Positions 1-6,540 of a stretch of DNA of 18,784 bases are shown here, in pieces (position 1 is the stretch's first letter; each line of letters starts with the position of its first letter). This DNA comes from Candidatus Micrarchaeum sp. (lineage in GTDB: Archaea; Micrarchaeota; Micrarchaeia; CAILAH01): positions 3,995-22,778 of the forward strand of contig DYJQ01000006.1 in NCBI GenBank assembly GCA_020723045.1, read 5' to 3'. The notes below the pieces were generated by a model, which saw only the letters and a list, made by a program, of their open reading frames with translations, was not told the DNA's origin and did no database searches. The position numbers and the translations under genes are program-made.

Positions 1-55
1 TTTATGCACACTTATGCATACTTCATGCTTCTGTGCATCTTGTGCTTCTTGCCTT
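1..55. repeat. 55-bp perfect direct repeat, copy 1
   Basis: The first 55 bases of the window recur without mismatch at 218-272, a spacing of 217 bp; the copies diverge at the next base (c versus t). The intervening DNA is low-complexity and contains further partial copies of the TGCTTCTT element at 66-73 and 84-91. The repeat may extend left of the window. No transposase gene or terminal inverted repeats are visible, so a tandem or segmental duplication is more likely than an insertion sequence. Confidence 0.9.
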
Positions 56-158
56 CGTGCTTCTCTGCTTCTTGTCTTTGTCGTGCTTCTTGCATTGATA
101 CCATATCTTTTAGAATTTCTAATACTTTGTTATATGCACTTCTTAGTTTTTGTTGCAT
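12..158 (-). CDS. possible small or remnant charged helical protein (48 aa)
   Basis: This is a weak candidate not taken from any known family. The minus strand has an ATG-to-TAA ORF of 48 codons. Its first half (residues 4-22) has a helical, heptad-like pattern with the segment KVLEILKDMV, and its second half is rich in Gln, Glu, Lys and His. Its last 14 codons or so lie in the 55-bp direct repeat. Sense codons continue upstream in the same frame, to a TGA just beyond 200. No TATA-like box or Shine-Dalgarno motif precedes the ATG. It could be the broken 3' end of a longer coiled-coil gene, or chance in low-complexity DNA. The longer Cys-rich ORFs on the opposite strand look even less like proteins. 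Confidence 0.2.
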   Translation of the reverse strand: MQQKLRSAYNKVLEILKDMVSMQEARQRQEAEKHEGKKHKMHRSMKYA

Positions 159-217
159 GCATTTCTTTGGGCTTCTGTCCTTTGTATGCGTATCCTCATG
201 CCCCTGTGTTGCTCACC

Positions 218-272
218 TTTATGCACACTTATGCATACTTCATGCTTCTGTGCATCTTGTGCTTCTTGCCTT
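218..272. repeat. 55-bp perfect direct repeat, copy 2
   Basis: Second copy of the repeat at 1-55. It also contains TGCTTCTT near its right end (260-267). On the minus strand the two copies could be read in related frames. One frame gives a run of Gln, Glu, Ala and Lys codons, and another gives a Lys/His-rich stretch ending in TAA, so the duplication could be part of a decayed coding region. Confidence 0.9.
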
Positions 273-295
273 TGAGTAGATACCTACTGCAGTAA

Positions 296-625
296 ACTAA
301 ACACTGTTTTTTACCCATTAAGTAAACCGTCTTCCAACCTACAAGTGCCCTTTTCAAATGCCGGTTTACTGTTATGTTGTTGAGCTGGATTTTGGGATAG
401 TGGAAGCCCCCTTAAATGGAAAAGAGGTCCAAAAAGAACAAAACCCACCCGTAGACACTCCAAGCATTTACTGATAAAGTAGTAGCGCACCAGAACTGCA
501 CATTGATATTTACTGTAACAGCATACTCTTTTTTCATAAAATCAGATTACCGACGTAAAACCAAACCTAAATCTTTTGCCCTCTTTTGCCATTGGGGACA
601 ACCCCTAATCATGCATATTTGCTTG
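296..625. other. intergenic region with a TTTACTG motif cluster and an inverted repeat
   Basis: I find no gene here on either strand. Three things stand out. The 7-mer TTTACTG occurs at 365-371, 467-473 and 509-515, and its complement CAGTAAA at 290-296. A perfect 9-bp inverted repeat pairs AGTAAACCG (321-329) with CGGTTTACT (362-370), 32 nt apart. A short G4/C4 hairpin with loop ACAA sits at 592-608. No tRNA, rRNA or clear C/D-box pattern was seen. Confidence 0.5.
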
Positions 626-651
626 AAAAAATTTATTAGAAAATCTAATAA
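626..651 (-). terminator. hairpin plus T-run after the YkgJ-type gene
   Basis: On the minus strand a perfect 8-bp stem (TTATTAGA pairing with TCTAATAA, 633-651, loop of 3) overlaps the stop codon of the cysteine-cluster gene. One base later it is followed by six T (631-626). This has the shape of an intrinsic terminator. Archaeal termination depends mainly on U-tracts, so the T-run may matter more than the stem. Confidence 0.5.
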
Positions 652-1139
652 TAATTTGTAGTAAGAATAAACTGTACAAATTCTGCCAAGCTCCCGCCAC
701 CTTTTGAGTTCCATTCCTTGGCAATGGCCGTATATTTCTTAACCTCCCTATTGTATTTCCTGAGGTCAGCTAGGTACTGCCTTTTTGCCTTACGAGATGG
801 TGCCCACATTTCGGGGCACGCCCTATGCCTAACGTCCTGCAACCCCCGCACAAATGGATATGTGCGGCACAGGAGGGGGCGGTGGGGATAGATAGTACAG
901 CCCGCAGGCGAGTAAAACGTGCATACCCTCTCGCTCTTCCAGGCCAACACGATTAGTGACATCTGGCCATCTATCAAAACCGCAGGCTCATTCCTTTCCC
1001 TCGCTGGGGGTTCGGGTATGGCCTGCACGGAATCGAGAGGGTTCAGATTGGCGGCCTTTGCAATTCGCACTATGTCAAACGGCGTAACACACACAGCGAA
1101 TTGTGTACAGCACCGGCCGCACCGCATGCAAGAATTCAT
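645..1139 (-). CDS. YkgJ-type (UPF0153) cysteine-cluster protein
   Basis: A small, probably cytoplasmic protein of 164 aa that likely binds zinc or an Fe-S cluster through clustered cysteines; the cellular role of the family is not settled. The N-terminus shows C4, C7, C10 and C11 (CxxCxxCC). Further cysteines at 73, 81 and 91 are embedded in the family signature CTIYPHRPLLCRTYPF. That spacing, with the CxxYPxRPxxCRxYPF pattern, is what identifies it. The C-terminal third is Lys/Arg/Tyr-rich helix. The ATG start is supported by a TATA-like box (1164-1169) about 27 nt upstream and by the CMRCGRCC motif immediately after it. It lies 38 nt after the GNAT-like gene but seems to have its own promoter. 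Confidence in the family is high and in function low. Confidence 0.88.
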   Translation of the reverse strand: MNSCMRCGRCCTQFAVCVTPFDIVRIAKAANLNPLDSVQAIPEPPARERNEPAVLIDGQMSLIVLAWKSERVCTFYSPAGCTIYPHRPLLCRTYPFVRGLQDVRHRACPEMWAPSRKAKRQYLADLRKYNREVKKYTAIAKEWNSKGGGSLAEFVQFILTTNYY

Positions 1140-1161
1140 TAAACTAAGTTAAGCAGAAAAC

Positions 1162-1170
1162 TCTTAAAAT
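1162..1170 (-). promoter_or_regulatory. TATA-like box for the YkgJ-type gene
   Basis: ATTTTAAGA on the minus strand is centred about 27 nt from the ATG at 1139, the archaeal TATA distance, which predicts a leaderless mRNA. No Shine-Dalgarno motif precedes this ATG. Confidence 0.5.
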
Positions 1171-1177
1171 TGCGACA

Positions 1178-1768
1178 TCACTTGCCAGCAAGGACATGCG
1201 CTACCGTATTGTTGAGACAGCTCTCCTCACTTGGGGCAAGCATACCGTTTAGAAGCATGACATACCCCCTCCCGAGTTCATTATCAAACATGAACTCAAA
1301 CCCCAAATTAGCATAGAACTTCTTCACAAGAGCATATCTCTTCGCGTTGTACCTCTTCTTTAGAGGGTCATAACCTACATCTTCACCATATATCTCCTCA
1401 ACAAGGAATGAAAAACCGAACTTGGCTATTATGTCCAGCATCACCCTAAGCAGGTATGCCCCAACCTCACTGCCCATCAGCTCGGGCCGTATATCAAAAT
1501 TTGGGTTTATTGGTGAGTGAAACCTGCAATCCATAGATTTTGTGAGAAGAACCATCATCTGTATCTTTTCCTGCGGTGCATCCCATATCTCAACACGCAG
1601 GAAATGCCTCTCCTCCGTCCTGCCCTTAGCCATATACTTAAACTCTTTTACTTTAACCACATAGTCCTTTCCACCATACCGCACTATATGAGGATAGCCC
1701 GGGTAAAGAACAGCATCAAAATGAGCGGCATACTCTTCGGTTGTAACCTCTTCATTGCAGTTGCTCAT
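1178..1768 (-). CDS. unrecognised protein with GNAT-like C-terminal half
   Basis: A 196-aa protein I do not recognise as a whole. Residues 20-75 look like beta strands (HIVRYGGKDYVVKVKEF, then HFLRVEIWD and MMVLL). Residues 99-120 (MGSEVGAYLLRVMLDIIAKFGF) resemble the acetyl-CoA loop and helix of N-acetyltransferases. Residues 146-158 (ALVKKFYANLGFE) match the FYxxxGFE segment common near the end of GNAT domains, followed by a strand YVMLLNG. The acetyl-CoA loop lacks a clean QxxGxG/A, so the call is tentative. No signal peptide or membrane segment is seen. The start is supported by a TATA-like box at 1793-1800. It lies between the SF1 helicase and the YkgJ-type gene on the same strand. A catalytic role is inference only. 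Confidence 0.7.
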   Translation of the reverse strand: MSNCNEEVTTEEYAAHFDAVLYPGYPHIVRYGGKDYVVKVKEFKYMAKGRTEERHFLRVEIWDAPQEKIQMMVLLTKSMDCRFHSPINPNFDIRPELMGSEVGAYLLRVMLDIIAKFGFSFLVEEIYGEDVGYDPLKKRYNAKRYALVKKFYANLGFEFMFDNELGRGYVMLLNGMLAPSEESCLNNTVAHVLAGK

Positions 1769-1790
1769 GGGAATAGATTAGGGCAAATAG

Positions 1791-1800
1791 TATTTTATAA
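1791..1800 (-). promoter_or_regulatory. TATA-like box for the GNAT-like gene
   Basis: TTATAAAATA on the minus strand is centred about 28 nt from the ATG at 1768 and overlaps the stop codon of the helicase gene. It predicts a leaderless transcript independent of the helicase mRNA. Confidence 0.55.
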
Positions 1801-3708
1801 TAACGTGTCCGCGCTCACAAAATCAGAAGAGTACTGCTTCTTTACCCACTCCATTTCATACTTATCCTCTGGCAATTCGCTTATGAACTGTGATACTTGC
1901 ATATCACGGCTTCCTTCCCACCCCGCTCCGCTGCTCAACGGTGCGGTTATTATGAGAGAATTGCGCGCCCTACTGCACGCTACGTAAAAGAGCCTGCGCT
2001 CCTCTTCAAGCTTCACACTATCCTCCAGTGAATGCTTAGATGGGAACCAGCCCTGCGAAACACCAACCACGAAAACCGTCTCCCACTCAAGCCCTTTTGC
2101 CTGGTGTATTGTTGAGAGTGTGACACAGCCCGCAGTATCCTTTGCATCGGCAAGGTTTGCATCGAGCATCGAGTCCTCGAGAAACTCATCAAAAGTAGTA
2201 TAGGAAGAAAGGATTGAAAATAACTGCAAGATATCATTTACCCGGTCATCGACATCTTCACCAAAATTTTCCCTCACATATGCCCTGTAAAATTGCTCAT
2301 AGAATATCTTCGCCCTATCAATCGTCTCCCCTTTTTTCTCAGCCGCTAAGAGCATTGCCTGTAGTGTAGCGAGTTTTGGGTCTGAAATCTCTTTCAATAC
2401 CGCCAGCGGCCGTTCCGCATTGCACACCTTCGCGAATATCTTCTTTGCCGTTTTCTCGCCAACCCCCTTGAACATCTTAAGAAGGCGGGACCACGCAAGC
2501 TCATCGGTCATGCCATCTGCTATCTTGAGGAATGCAATTATATCCTTTATGTGCGCCTGCTCAAAAAAGCGCAGCCCACCCAATCTCACGTATTTTATAC
2601 CACGATTGGCCAGCGACATCTCAATGTATGCCGAGTGAAAGTTTGACCTATACAAAACGGATATATCCTCGGGCCGTGCGCCGGCACTTATGCTCTCAGC
2701 AATTTCACCTGCGACTCTGTCCGCCTCGGTTTTTAAATCATCAAACAGCAAAACACGGGGGAGCGGTGCCCGTGAGTTTTTGTTAATCGACACCAACTGC
2801 TTGTCGAATTTATCCCTGTTGTGTTGGATTACAGTATTTACAAGAGAAACAATGTGTGATGTACTCCTGTAATTTTCTGTCAGGTAGAATATCTTTGCAC
2901 TGCCAAACTTGTCAGTAAAGCGAAGCATGTTCTTTATTTCAGCGGCCCTGAATGAATATATGCTCTGGCAGTCATCGCCGACTACGAACAGCAGGTTTCC
3001 ATCTCTATGCATTTTTGATACGATCTCAAACTGCAGGCGGTTCGTATCCTGGAACTCATCAACAAAGATGTGCGTATATGTACTCCGGAACTTGTCCAGA
3101 AATTCATTATCATCGAGCAGGCTGTTTAGATATACAAGAAGGTCGTCAAAATCCATAATGTTTGACCTAATTTTTCGCTCTGTATACCGCTCGTGAATCT
3201 TATTCATGATAAGGCCATGTTCTCTGTACCCTCTCATATGCGTCTTTAGGTATTCCTGTATGCCAATGCGCGAGTTCCTGCAGTACGAGAATATTCTGTA
3301 GAGCTTCTCCGGTTTTGGCAGGTTCTTGGCATACTGTTCAAAATCAGTCTTAACCACATCCCGCACCAGCTTCACGCTGTCCTCCGCATCTATTATGGTG
3401 TAGTTGTCGCGGTAGCCGAATTTTGATGCGTGCCGGCGCAAAAACCTATTGGCCACATGGTGAAATGTACCGCCTAGAATTGCAGGTTTATGGCCAAGCA
3501 TTGCCTCAAGCCTGCTGATCATGTTTTTTGCGGCTTTATTTGTGAATGTGAGCAAAAGGATTGAGCCCGCATCAACACCGTCATCAAGCGCCCGCTTCAC
3601 CCGGTACGTGAGAACGCGTGTCTTTCCTGAGCCCGGCCCAGCAATAACCATAACCACCCCATCTTTGCTATCAACTATCCCTTGTTGCTGCGCACTAAGC
3701 CCCGTCAT
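1795..3708 (-). CDS. SF1 UvrD/Rep/PcrA-type DNA helicase
   Basis: ATP-dependent single-strand DNA translocase/helicase expected to act in DNA repair or replication restart. Motifs run in order (numbering from the upstream TTG): Q-type LSAQQQ (5-10), Walker A AGPGSGKT (24-31), motif Ia LLLTFTNKAA (52-61), Walker B VDEFQDTN (217-224), motif III VVGDDCQSIYSFR (243-255), motif IV TENYRST (278-284), motif V LSTIHQAKGLEW (532-543) and motif VI ERRLFYVACSRAR (571-583). An HhH-like FKGVGEKTAKKI (414-425) sits in between. At 637 aa it is shorter than bacterial UvrD/PcrA and ends soon after motif VI, without an obvious extended C-terminal tail. The ATG at 3708 is preferred over the TTG at 3711 because a TATA-like box lies about 28 nt upstream. 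UvrD-type enzymes are patchily distributed in archaea. Confidence 0.95.
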   Translation of the reverse strand: MTGLSAQQQGIVDSKDGVVMVIAGPGSGKTRVLTYRVKRALDDGVDAGSILLLTFTNKAAKNMISRLEAMLGHKPAILGGTFHHVANRFLRRHASKFGYRDNYTIIDAEDSVKLVRDVVKTDFEQYAKNLPKPEKLYRIFSYCRNSRIGIQEYLKTHMRGYREHGLIMNKIHERYTERKIRSNIMDFDDLLVYLNSLLDDNEFLDKFRSTYTHIFVDEFQDTNRLQFEIVSKMHRDGNLLFVVGDDCQSIYSFRAAEIKNMLRFTDKFGSAKIFYLTENYRSTSHIVSLVNTVIQHNRDKFDKQLVSINKNSRAPLPRVLLFDDLKTEADRVAGEIAESISAGARPEDISVLYRSNFHSAYIEMSLANRGIKYVRLGGLRFFEQAHIKDIIAFLKIADGMTDELAWSRLLKMFKGVGEKTAKKIFAKVCNAERPLAVLKEISDPKLATLQAMLLAAEKKGETIDRAKIFYEQFYRAYVRENFGEDVDDRVNDILQLFSILSSYTTFDEFLEDSMLDANLADAKDTAGCVTLSTIHQAKGLEWETVFVVGVSQGWFPSKHSLEDSVKLEEERRLFYVACSRARNSLIITAPLSSGAGWEGSRDMQVSQFISELPEDKYEMEWVKKQYSSDFVSADTLL

Positions 3709-3733
3709 CAACTAAGATTAGTGAATTGTGAGC

Positions 3734-3746
3734 TTTTAATTATTTA
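3734..3746. promoter_or_regulatory. divergent AT-rich promoter region
   Basis: The 13-bp AT-only block TTTTAATTATTTA lies between the SF1 helicase gene (minus) and the membrane-protein gene (plus). Read on the minus strand, TTAAAA is centred about 28 nt from the helicase ATG, predicting leaderless transcription. Read on the plus strand, it would start transcription close to 3762-3765, near the first candidate GTG of the membrane protein. Confidence 0.5.
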
Positions 3747-3776
3747 TGAAATAACATTCCAGTGGAGGAAAAAACA

Positions 3777-4253
3777 GTGGCGCTTGAAATACACATCCTC
3801 TCACTTCTGGCAATTGTACTAGCAGTATACATTATGATGCGATTGAGATATACTATATTCAATAGACATCTCCCCGCACTCATTTTATTTGGCATCACGG
3901 GTATAGCCGACACACTCGCAACAGTCCAGTTTGCATACCTAAAGCCGGCCATGGAGAGCAACCCAATCACTAAATTATTCTTAGGGATTCCGTATCTCAT
4001 TATCGTGGGCGTATTCTTATGGACATTTATATGGATTTCAACTGCTGAATTTTTCGAGAGAAAAAACTTATCATTAGTTGCCCTTCTTATCCTGCTCGGG
4101 TTATTTATTGGGCACTGCTGGGGCTTCTTATCATGGCTGCATATAATGGCGGTGGAGACAGTCATCGGGATTGCGTTTGTAACTGCTGGAACGTTGCTAT
4201 TGCTGTATCATATGTATGTGCAAATGAGGTTGGAAAATGGCAAGAAGGCTTAG
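3777..4253 (+). CDS. small membrane protein with about four helices (DUF5658-like)
   Basis: A hydrophobic protein of 158 aa, probably in the cytoplasmic membrane. Four membrane segments are visible: one at the extreme N-terminus, one around HLPALILFGITGIADT, one around YLIIVGVFLWTFIWI, and one or two near the C-terminus. The loop ESNPITK, preceded by a helix containing an Asp (GIADTLATVQ), resembles the ExNP motif of DUF5658-type proteins; I hold that match loosely. Function is unknown. GTG at 3777 is chosen because GGAGG at 3764-3768 lies 8 nt upstream. GTG at 3762, giving five more residues, is the alternative and would fit a leaderless mRNA. The 3' end overlaps the PUA gene by 17 nt, so the two are probably co-translated. 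Confidence 0.75.
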   Translation: MALEIHILSLLAIVLAVYIMMRLRYTIFNRHLPALILFGITGIADTLATVQFAYLKPAMESNPITKLFLGIPYLIIVGVFLWTFIWISTAEFFERKNLSLVALLILLGLFIGHCWGFLSWLHIMAVETVIGIAFVTAGTLLLLYHMYVQMRLENGKKA

Positions 4254-4686
4254 CAATAGAGAGATTAAGGAATTGGAATGTGATAGGGAATTCTCAAAAA
4301 AGGATATTGTAGAGATTGAGGTTGTTGATGGGAGGGAAGTGCTGTGCATAAACGGCACGAACGAATTCTTCAGATATAATGGGAGATGGGTGCCAACATT
4401 AAAGAAAATTTATGCGGGCAGTCAGGCATACACGTTCAAGAGCATAACAGTTGATATGGGTGCAGTCAAGTTCGTGACCAATGGCGCGGATGTGATGCGG
4501 CCCGGGATTAAAGAGATTGAGGATGGGATACAGAAAGGAGAGCTTATTCTTGTAAAGGAAATCGGCCATGGCAAAGTGCTCGCGATCGGTGAGGCGCTGT
4601 TATCGAGCGATGAGATGAAAGCCCTTGAGAAAGGAAAGGCCATAAAGAATATCCATTACGTGGGGGATAAACTCTGGAGTATGTAA
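4237..4686 (+). CDS. MCT-1-like RNA-binding protein, pre-PUA plus PUA domains
   Basis: An archaeal relative of MCT-1/Tma20, the family linked in eukaryotes to translation re-initiation and ribosome recycling; the archaeal role is inferred. The protein is 149 aa, close to the usual size. The N-terminal part (about 1-70) starts with RRLSNREIKEL and matches the DUF1947-type pre-PUA domain. The PUA domain (about 71-149) has the typical VDMGAVKFVTNGADVMRPGI stretch at 72-91, followed by beta strands GELILVKE, KVLAIGEA and the ending KNIHYVGDKLW. The ATG lies inside the end of the membrane-protein gene with GAGG a few bases upstream, which points to translational coupling. It is cytoplasmic and probably ribosome- or tRNA-associated. 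Confidence 0.9.
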   Translation: MARRLSNREIKELECDREFSKKDIVEIEVVDGREVLCINGTNEFFRYNGRWVPTLKKIYAGSQAYTFKSITVDMGAVKFVTNGADVMRPGIKEIEDGIQKGELILVKEIGHGKVLAIGEALLSSDEMKALEKGKAIKNIHYVGDKLWSM

Positions 4687-4712
4687 TAATGTATGCTAAA
4701 GCGCAAAAACCA

Positions 4713-5138
4713 CTAAAGATGAAAAGATAAATTTCCATCTAGAGATTTGAGGTTTGTCATAGCGCACATGTTTGACACGGCTTCAATGCCTGCATTACGT
4801 GCCATCTCCGCCGCTTCCTCATTGATTACACCCTCCTGCATCCATACCACTTTTAGGTTTCCATATTTCATTTTAAGTTGTATTGCATCTTTGACAATGG
4901 GCAGCACGAACTCGCTCTTCCTGAATATGTCAACCATATCGATGGCCCTTGCAACATCAGGAGGGACATCCAGTAGTGAAGGGTAACAGCGCTTACCGAG
5001 TATTTCAGAATAATTGGGGTTGATTGGCACTACTGCAAACCCTTTTTCAATAAAATACTTCATGACTTCGTTGCTGGCCCGCTCAGAATGCGGGGATGCT
5101 CCGATGATTGCAATTGTCTTTATCTGTTTCCACTCCAT
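4713..5138 (-). CDS. CoA-binding Rossmann-fold protein (YccU type)
   Basis: A single-domain CoA-binding protein (CoA_binding_2 family), 141 aa, as expected for the family. The nucleotide-binding signature IAIIGASP with following Ser/Asn residues starts near residue 9, followed by a helix and the strand GFAVVPINPNY. Later conserved pieces are GKRCYPSLLDVP, the VDIFRKSEF segment, and VVWMQEGVINEEAAEMARNAG with the final Cys (SNMC). The family resembles the CoA-binding domain of ADP-forming acyl-CoA synthetases but has no catalytic domain, so its partner is unknown. ATG at 5138 is preferred over GTG at 5147 because GGTGA lies five bases upstream of it. A TATA-like TTTTAA at 5183-5188 allows a leader of about 20 nt. 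Confidence 0.92.
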   Translation of the reverse strand: MEWKQIKTIAIIGASPHSERASNEVMKYFIEKGFAVVPINPNYSEILGKRCYPSLLDVPPDVARAIDMVDIFRKSEFVLPIVKDAIQLKMKYGNLKVVWMQEGVINEEAAEMARNAGIEAVSNMCAMTNLKSLDGNLSFHL

Positions 5139-5182
5139 ATGCCTCACCCTCTAACAACAATAATGCACTGCAGGTCCTAATC

Positions 5183-5188
5183 TTAAAA
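5183..5188 (-). promoter_or_regulatory. weak TATA-like box for the CoA-binding gene
   Basis: TTTTAA on the minus strand, just past the stop codon of the DEAD-box gene, would start transcription near 5158, leaving a short leader that contains the GGGTGAGG Shine-Dalgarno motif. Read-through from the helicase gene is the alternative. Confidence 0.3.
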
Positions 5189-5189
5189 C

Positions 5190-6389
5190 TTAGTAGCCGC
5201 GCTCTATGTGCTCTTGAATGCTCGTGAACTCTCGCACCTTCCCGTTGCCAGTGGGCCTTGCGCGCCTATCCTTCCAGTACCTGGAGTTGCGGCCTTCCTG
5301 CGGGCGCCTTGCATTGCCACTGCTCCTGTACGGATCATAGCCCCTTGTCGGGCTCGTGCCGTCATCCATAAACGTGATTGCATAGCCCGTTGCACCCATC
5401 CTGCCAGTCCTCCCTATCCTATGGGTATGGGTCTCTGCATCGACGGCCTCATCATAATTGATAACATATTCAACATTGTCAATCTGGAGGCCCCTTGCAG
5501 CCACATCAGTAGCGATGAGGATATTCTTCCTGCCACTCTTAAAGTTCGCAAGCGAGAGCTCCCTCATCTTCTGGGATAAGTCGCCGTGAATTGCTGCCGC
5601 ACGGAACCCGCGTCTCTCCAGCCTCTCCCGCAACATCTCCGCCCATCTTTTTGTCGAGACGAACACTAATACTCTATCCTTGCCAGCATCGGTTACATAC
5701 TTAATGAGCTGGCCGAACTTCTGATCCCTCGGGACGATGAACTTTTTCTCAATGATGTTCGTGCCCACTATCTCATGCTTCACAATGACCTCCTCATAAT
5801 GCGGTATGTGCTCCCTTATAAGGTCGGCAACCTTGCCGTCAAGTGTTGCAGAAAACAAGTGCGTGTTTCTCGGCCTTACAACATTCAATACTTTTTTTAT
5901 ATCGTCAATGAACCCCATATCGAGCATTCTGTCCGCCTCGTCAAGAATAACTGTGTCAAACTGCGACGGTTTCACAGTGCCCCTCTCGATATGGTCTAAG
6001 AGCCTTCCCGGTGTTGCGCACAATACATCAACACCCCTCTGCAATAGATTCATCTCGCCCTCAATACCGTGCCCGCCGTAAACGGCTATCACGCGCATAC
6101 GCGTGTACTTATTGATCGCGCGGACCTCATCCTTAACTTGGACCACGAGCTCGCGTGTAGGGCCGATTATAAGAACAGAGCGTGATCTGCCCTGCAGTAT
6201 CCTATCGGATATGGGGATTGCAAATGCGGCTGTCTTACCGCTCCCCGTATAGCTCTTTGCTATGACATTACTGCCATTAAGCATGAGAGGGATTACACGC
6301 GACTGCACTTCCGTGGCGTCTATGTACTTCATCTCTGCCAGCGCCTTCTTAAGGCTAGCGCTGAATTCCATTTCTTCAAATCTGCTCAT
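5190..6389 (-). CDS. DEAD-box RNA helicase
   Basis: ATP-dependent RNA helicase for RNA remodelling, with possible roles in ribosome assembly, mRNA turnover or cold adaptation. All motifs are present: Q region FEEMEFS...EVQSRVIP (4-34), motif I AKSYTGSGKT (44-53), Ia PTREL (77-81), GG (105-106), Ib TPGRL (126-130), II DEAD (150-153), III SAT (180-182), IV LVFVSTKRWAE (241-251), V IATDVAARGLQ (292-302) and VI HRIGRTGR (323-330). Motif I has SYTGSGKT where AQTGTGKT is usual. The C-terminus (about 345-399) is a short, Arg-rich, probably disordered tail (SSGNARRPQEGR, RRARPTGNG) likely to bind RNA. The ATG follows GGTGG by seven bases. Upstream are about 90 nt of possible leader and a strong TATA-like box at 6501-6514. 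Confidence 0.96.
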   Translation of the reverse strand: MSRFEEMEFSASLKKALAEMKYIDATEVQSRVIPLMLNGSNVIAKSYTGSGKTAAFAIPISDRILQGRSRSVLIIGPTRELVVQVKDEVRAINKYTRMRVIAVYGGHGIEGEMNLLQRGVDVLCATPGRLLDHIERGTVKPSQFDTVILDEADRMLDMGFIDDIKKVLNVVRPRNTHLFSATLDGKVADLIREHIPHYEEVIVKHEIVGTNIIEKKFIVPRDQKFGQLIKYVTDAGKDRVLVFVSTKRWAEMLRERLERRGFRAAAIHGDLSQKMRELSLANFKSGRKNILIATDVAARGLQIDNVEYVINYDEAVDAETHTHRIGRTGRMGATGYAITFMDDGTSPTRGYDPYRSSGNARRPQEGRNSRYWKDRRARPTGNGKVREFTSIQEHIERGY

Positions 6390-6500
6390 TTTTATTCCAC
6401 CTTAATTCAACTTACATACGTGTACTCCGATTCAAAACAGGATTAGAACCAGAATACTCCAGATGCTCATTGCATTATAGGCTACTTTAGGGAAGCAGGT

Positions 6501-6514
6501 ATTTATATATATTT
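6501..6514 (-). promoter_or_regulatory. strong TATA-like box upstream of the DEAD-box gene
   Basis: AAATATATATAAAT on the minus strand lies between glmS and the DEAD-box gene. It would start transcription near 6480, giving the helicase mRNA a leader of about 90 nt, unlike the leaderless arrangement of several other genes here. A bacterial-looking TATAAT near 6475 is probably incidental. Confidence 0.5.
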
Positions 6515-6540
6515 GCTTTTGTGTTTGTAGAGGCACTCAA

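Noticed and set aside
1..272. CRISPR array suggested by the direct repeat
   Set aside because: Only two perfect copies exist, 217 bp apart, with no regular repeat-spacer pattern and no cas genes.
4..295. Two overlapping plus-strand Cys-rich reading frames of about 90 codons
   Set aside because: They lie in low-complexity repeat DNA, have improbable Cys/Leu/His composition, and lack a TATA-like box or Shine-Dalgarno motif.
592..608. G4/C4 hairpin as terminator or small RNA
   Set aside because: The stem is short with a bulge and no following T-run; the hairpin at 626-651 is the better terminator candidate.
3740..4165. 141-codon minus-strand frame opposite the membrane-protein gene
   Set aside because: Antisense to a gene with clear membrane helices and a downstream overlap; its composition shows no protein-like pattern.
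6470..6480. Bacterial -10 promoter TATAAT upstream of the DEAD-box gene
   Set aside because: The gene content is archaeal, there is no matching -35 box, and a better archaeal TATA element lies about 30 bases further upstream.
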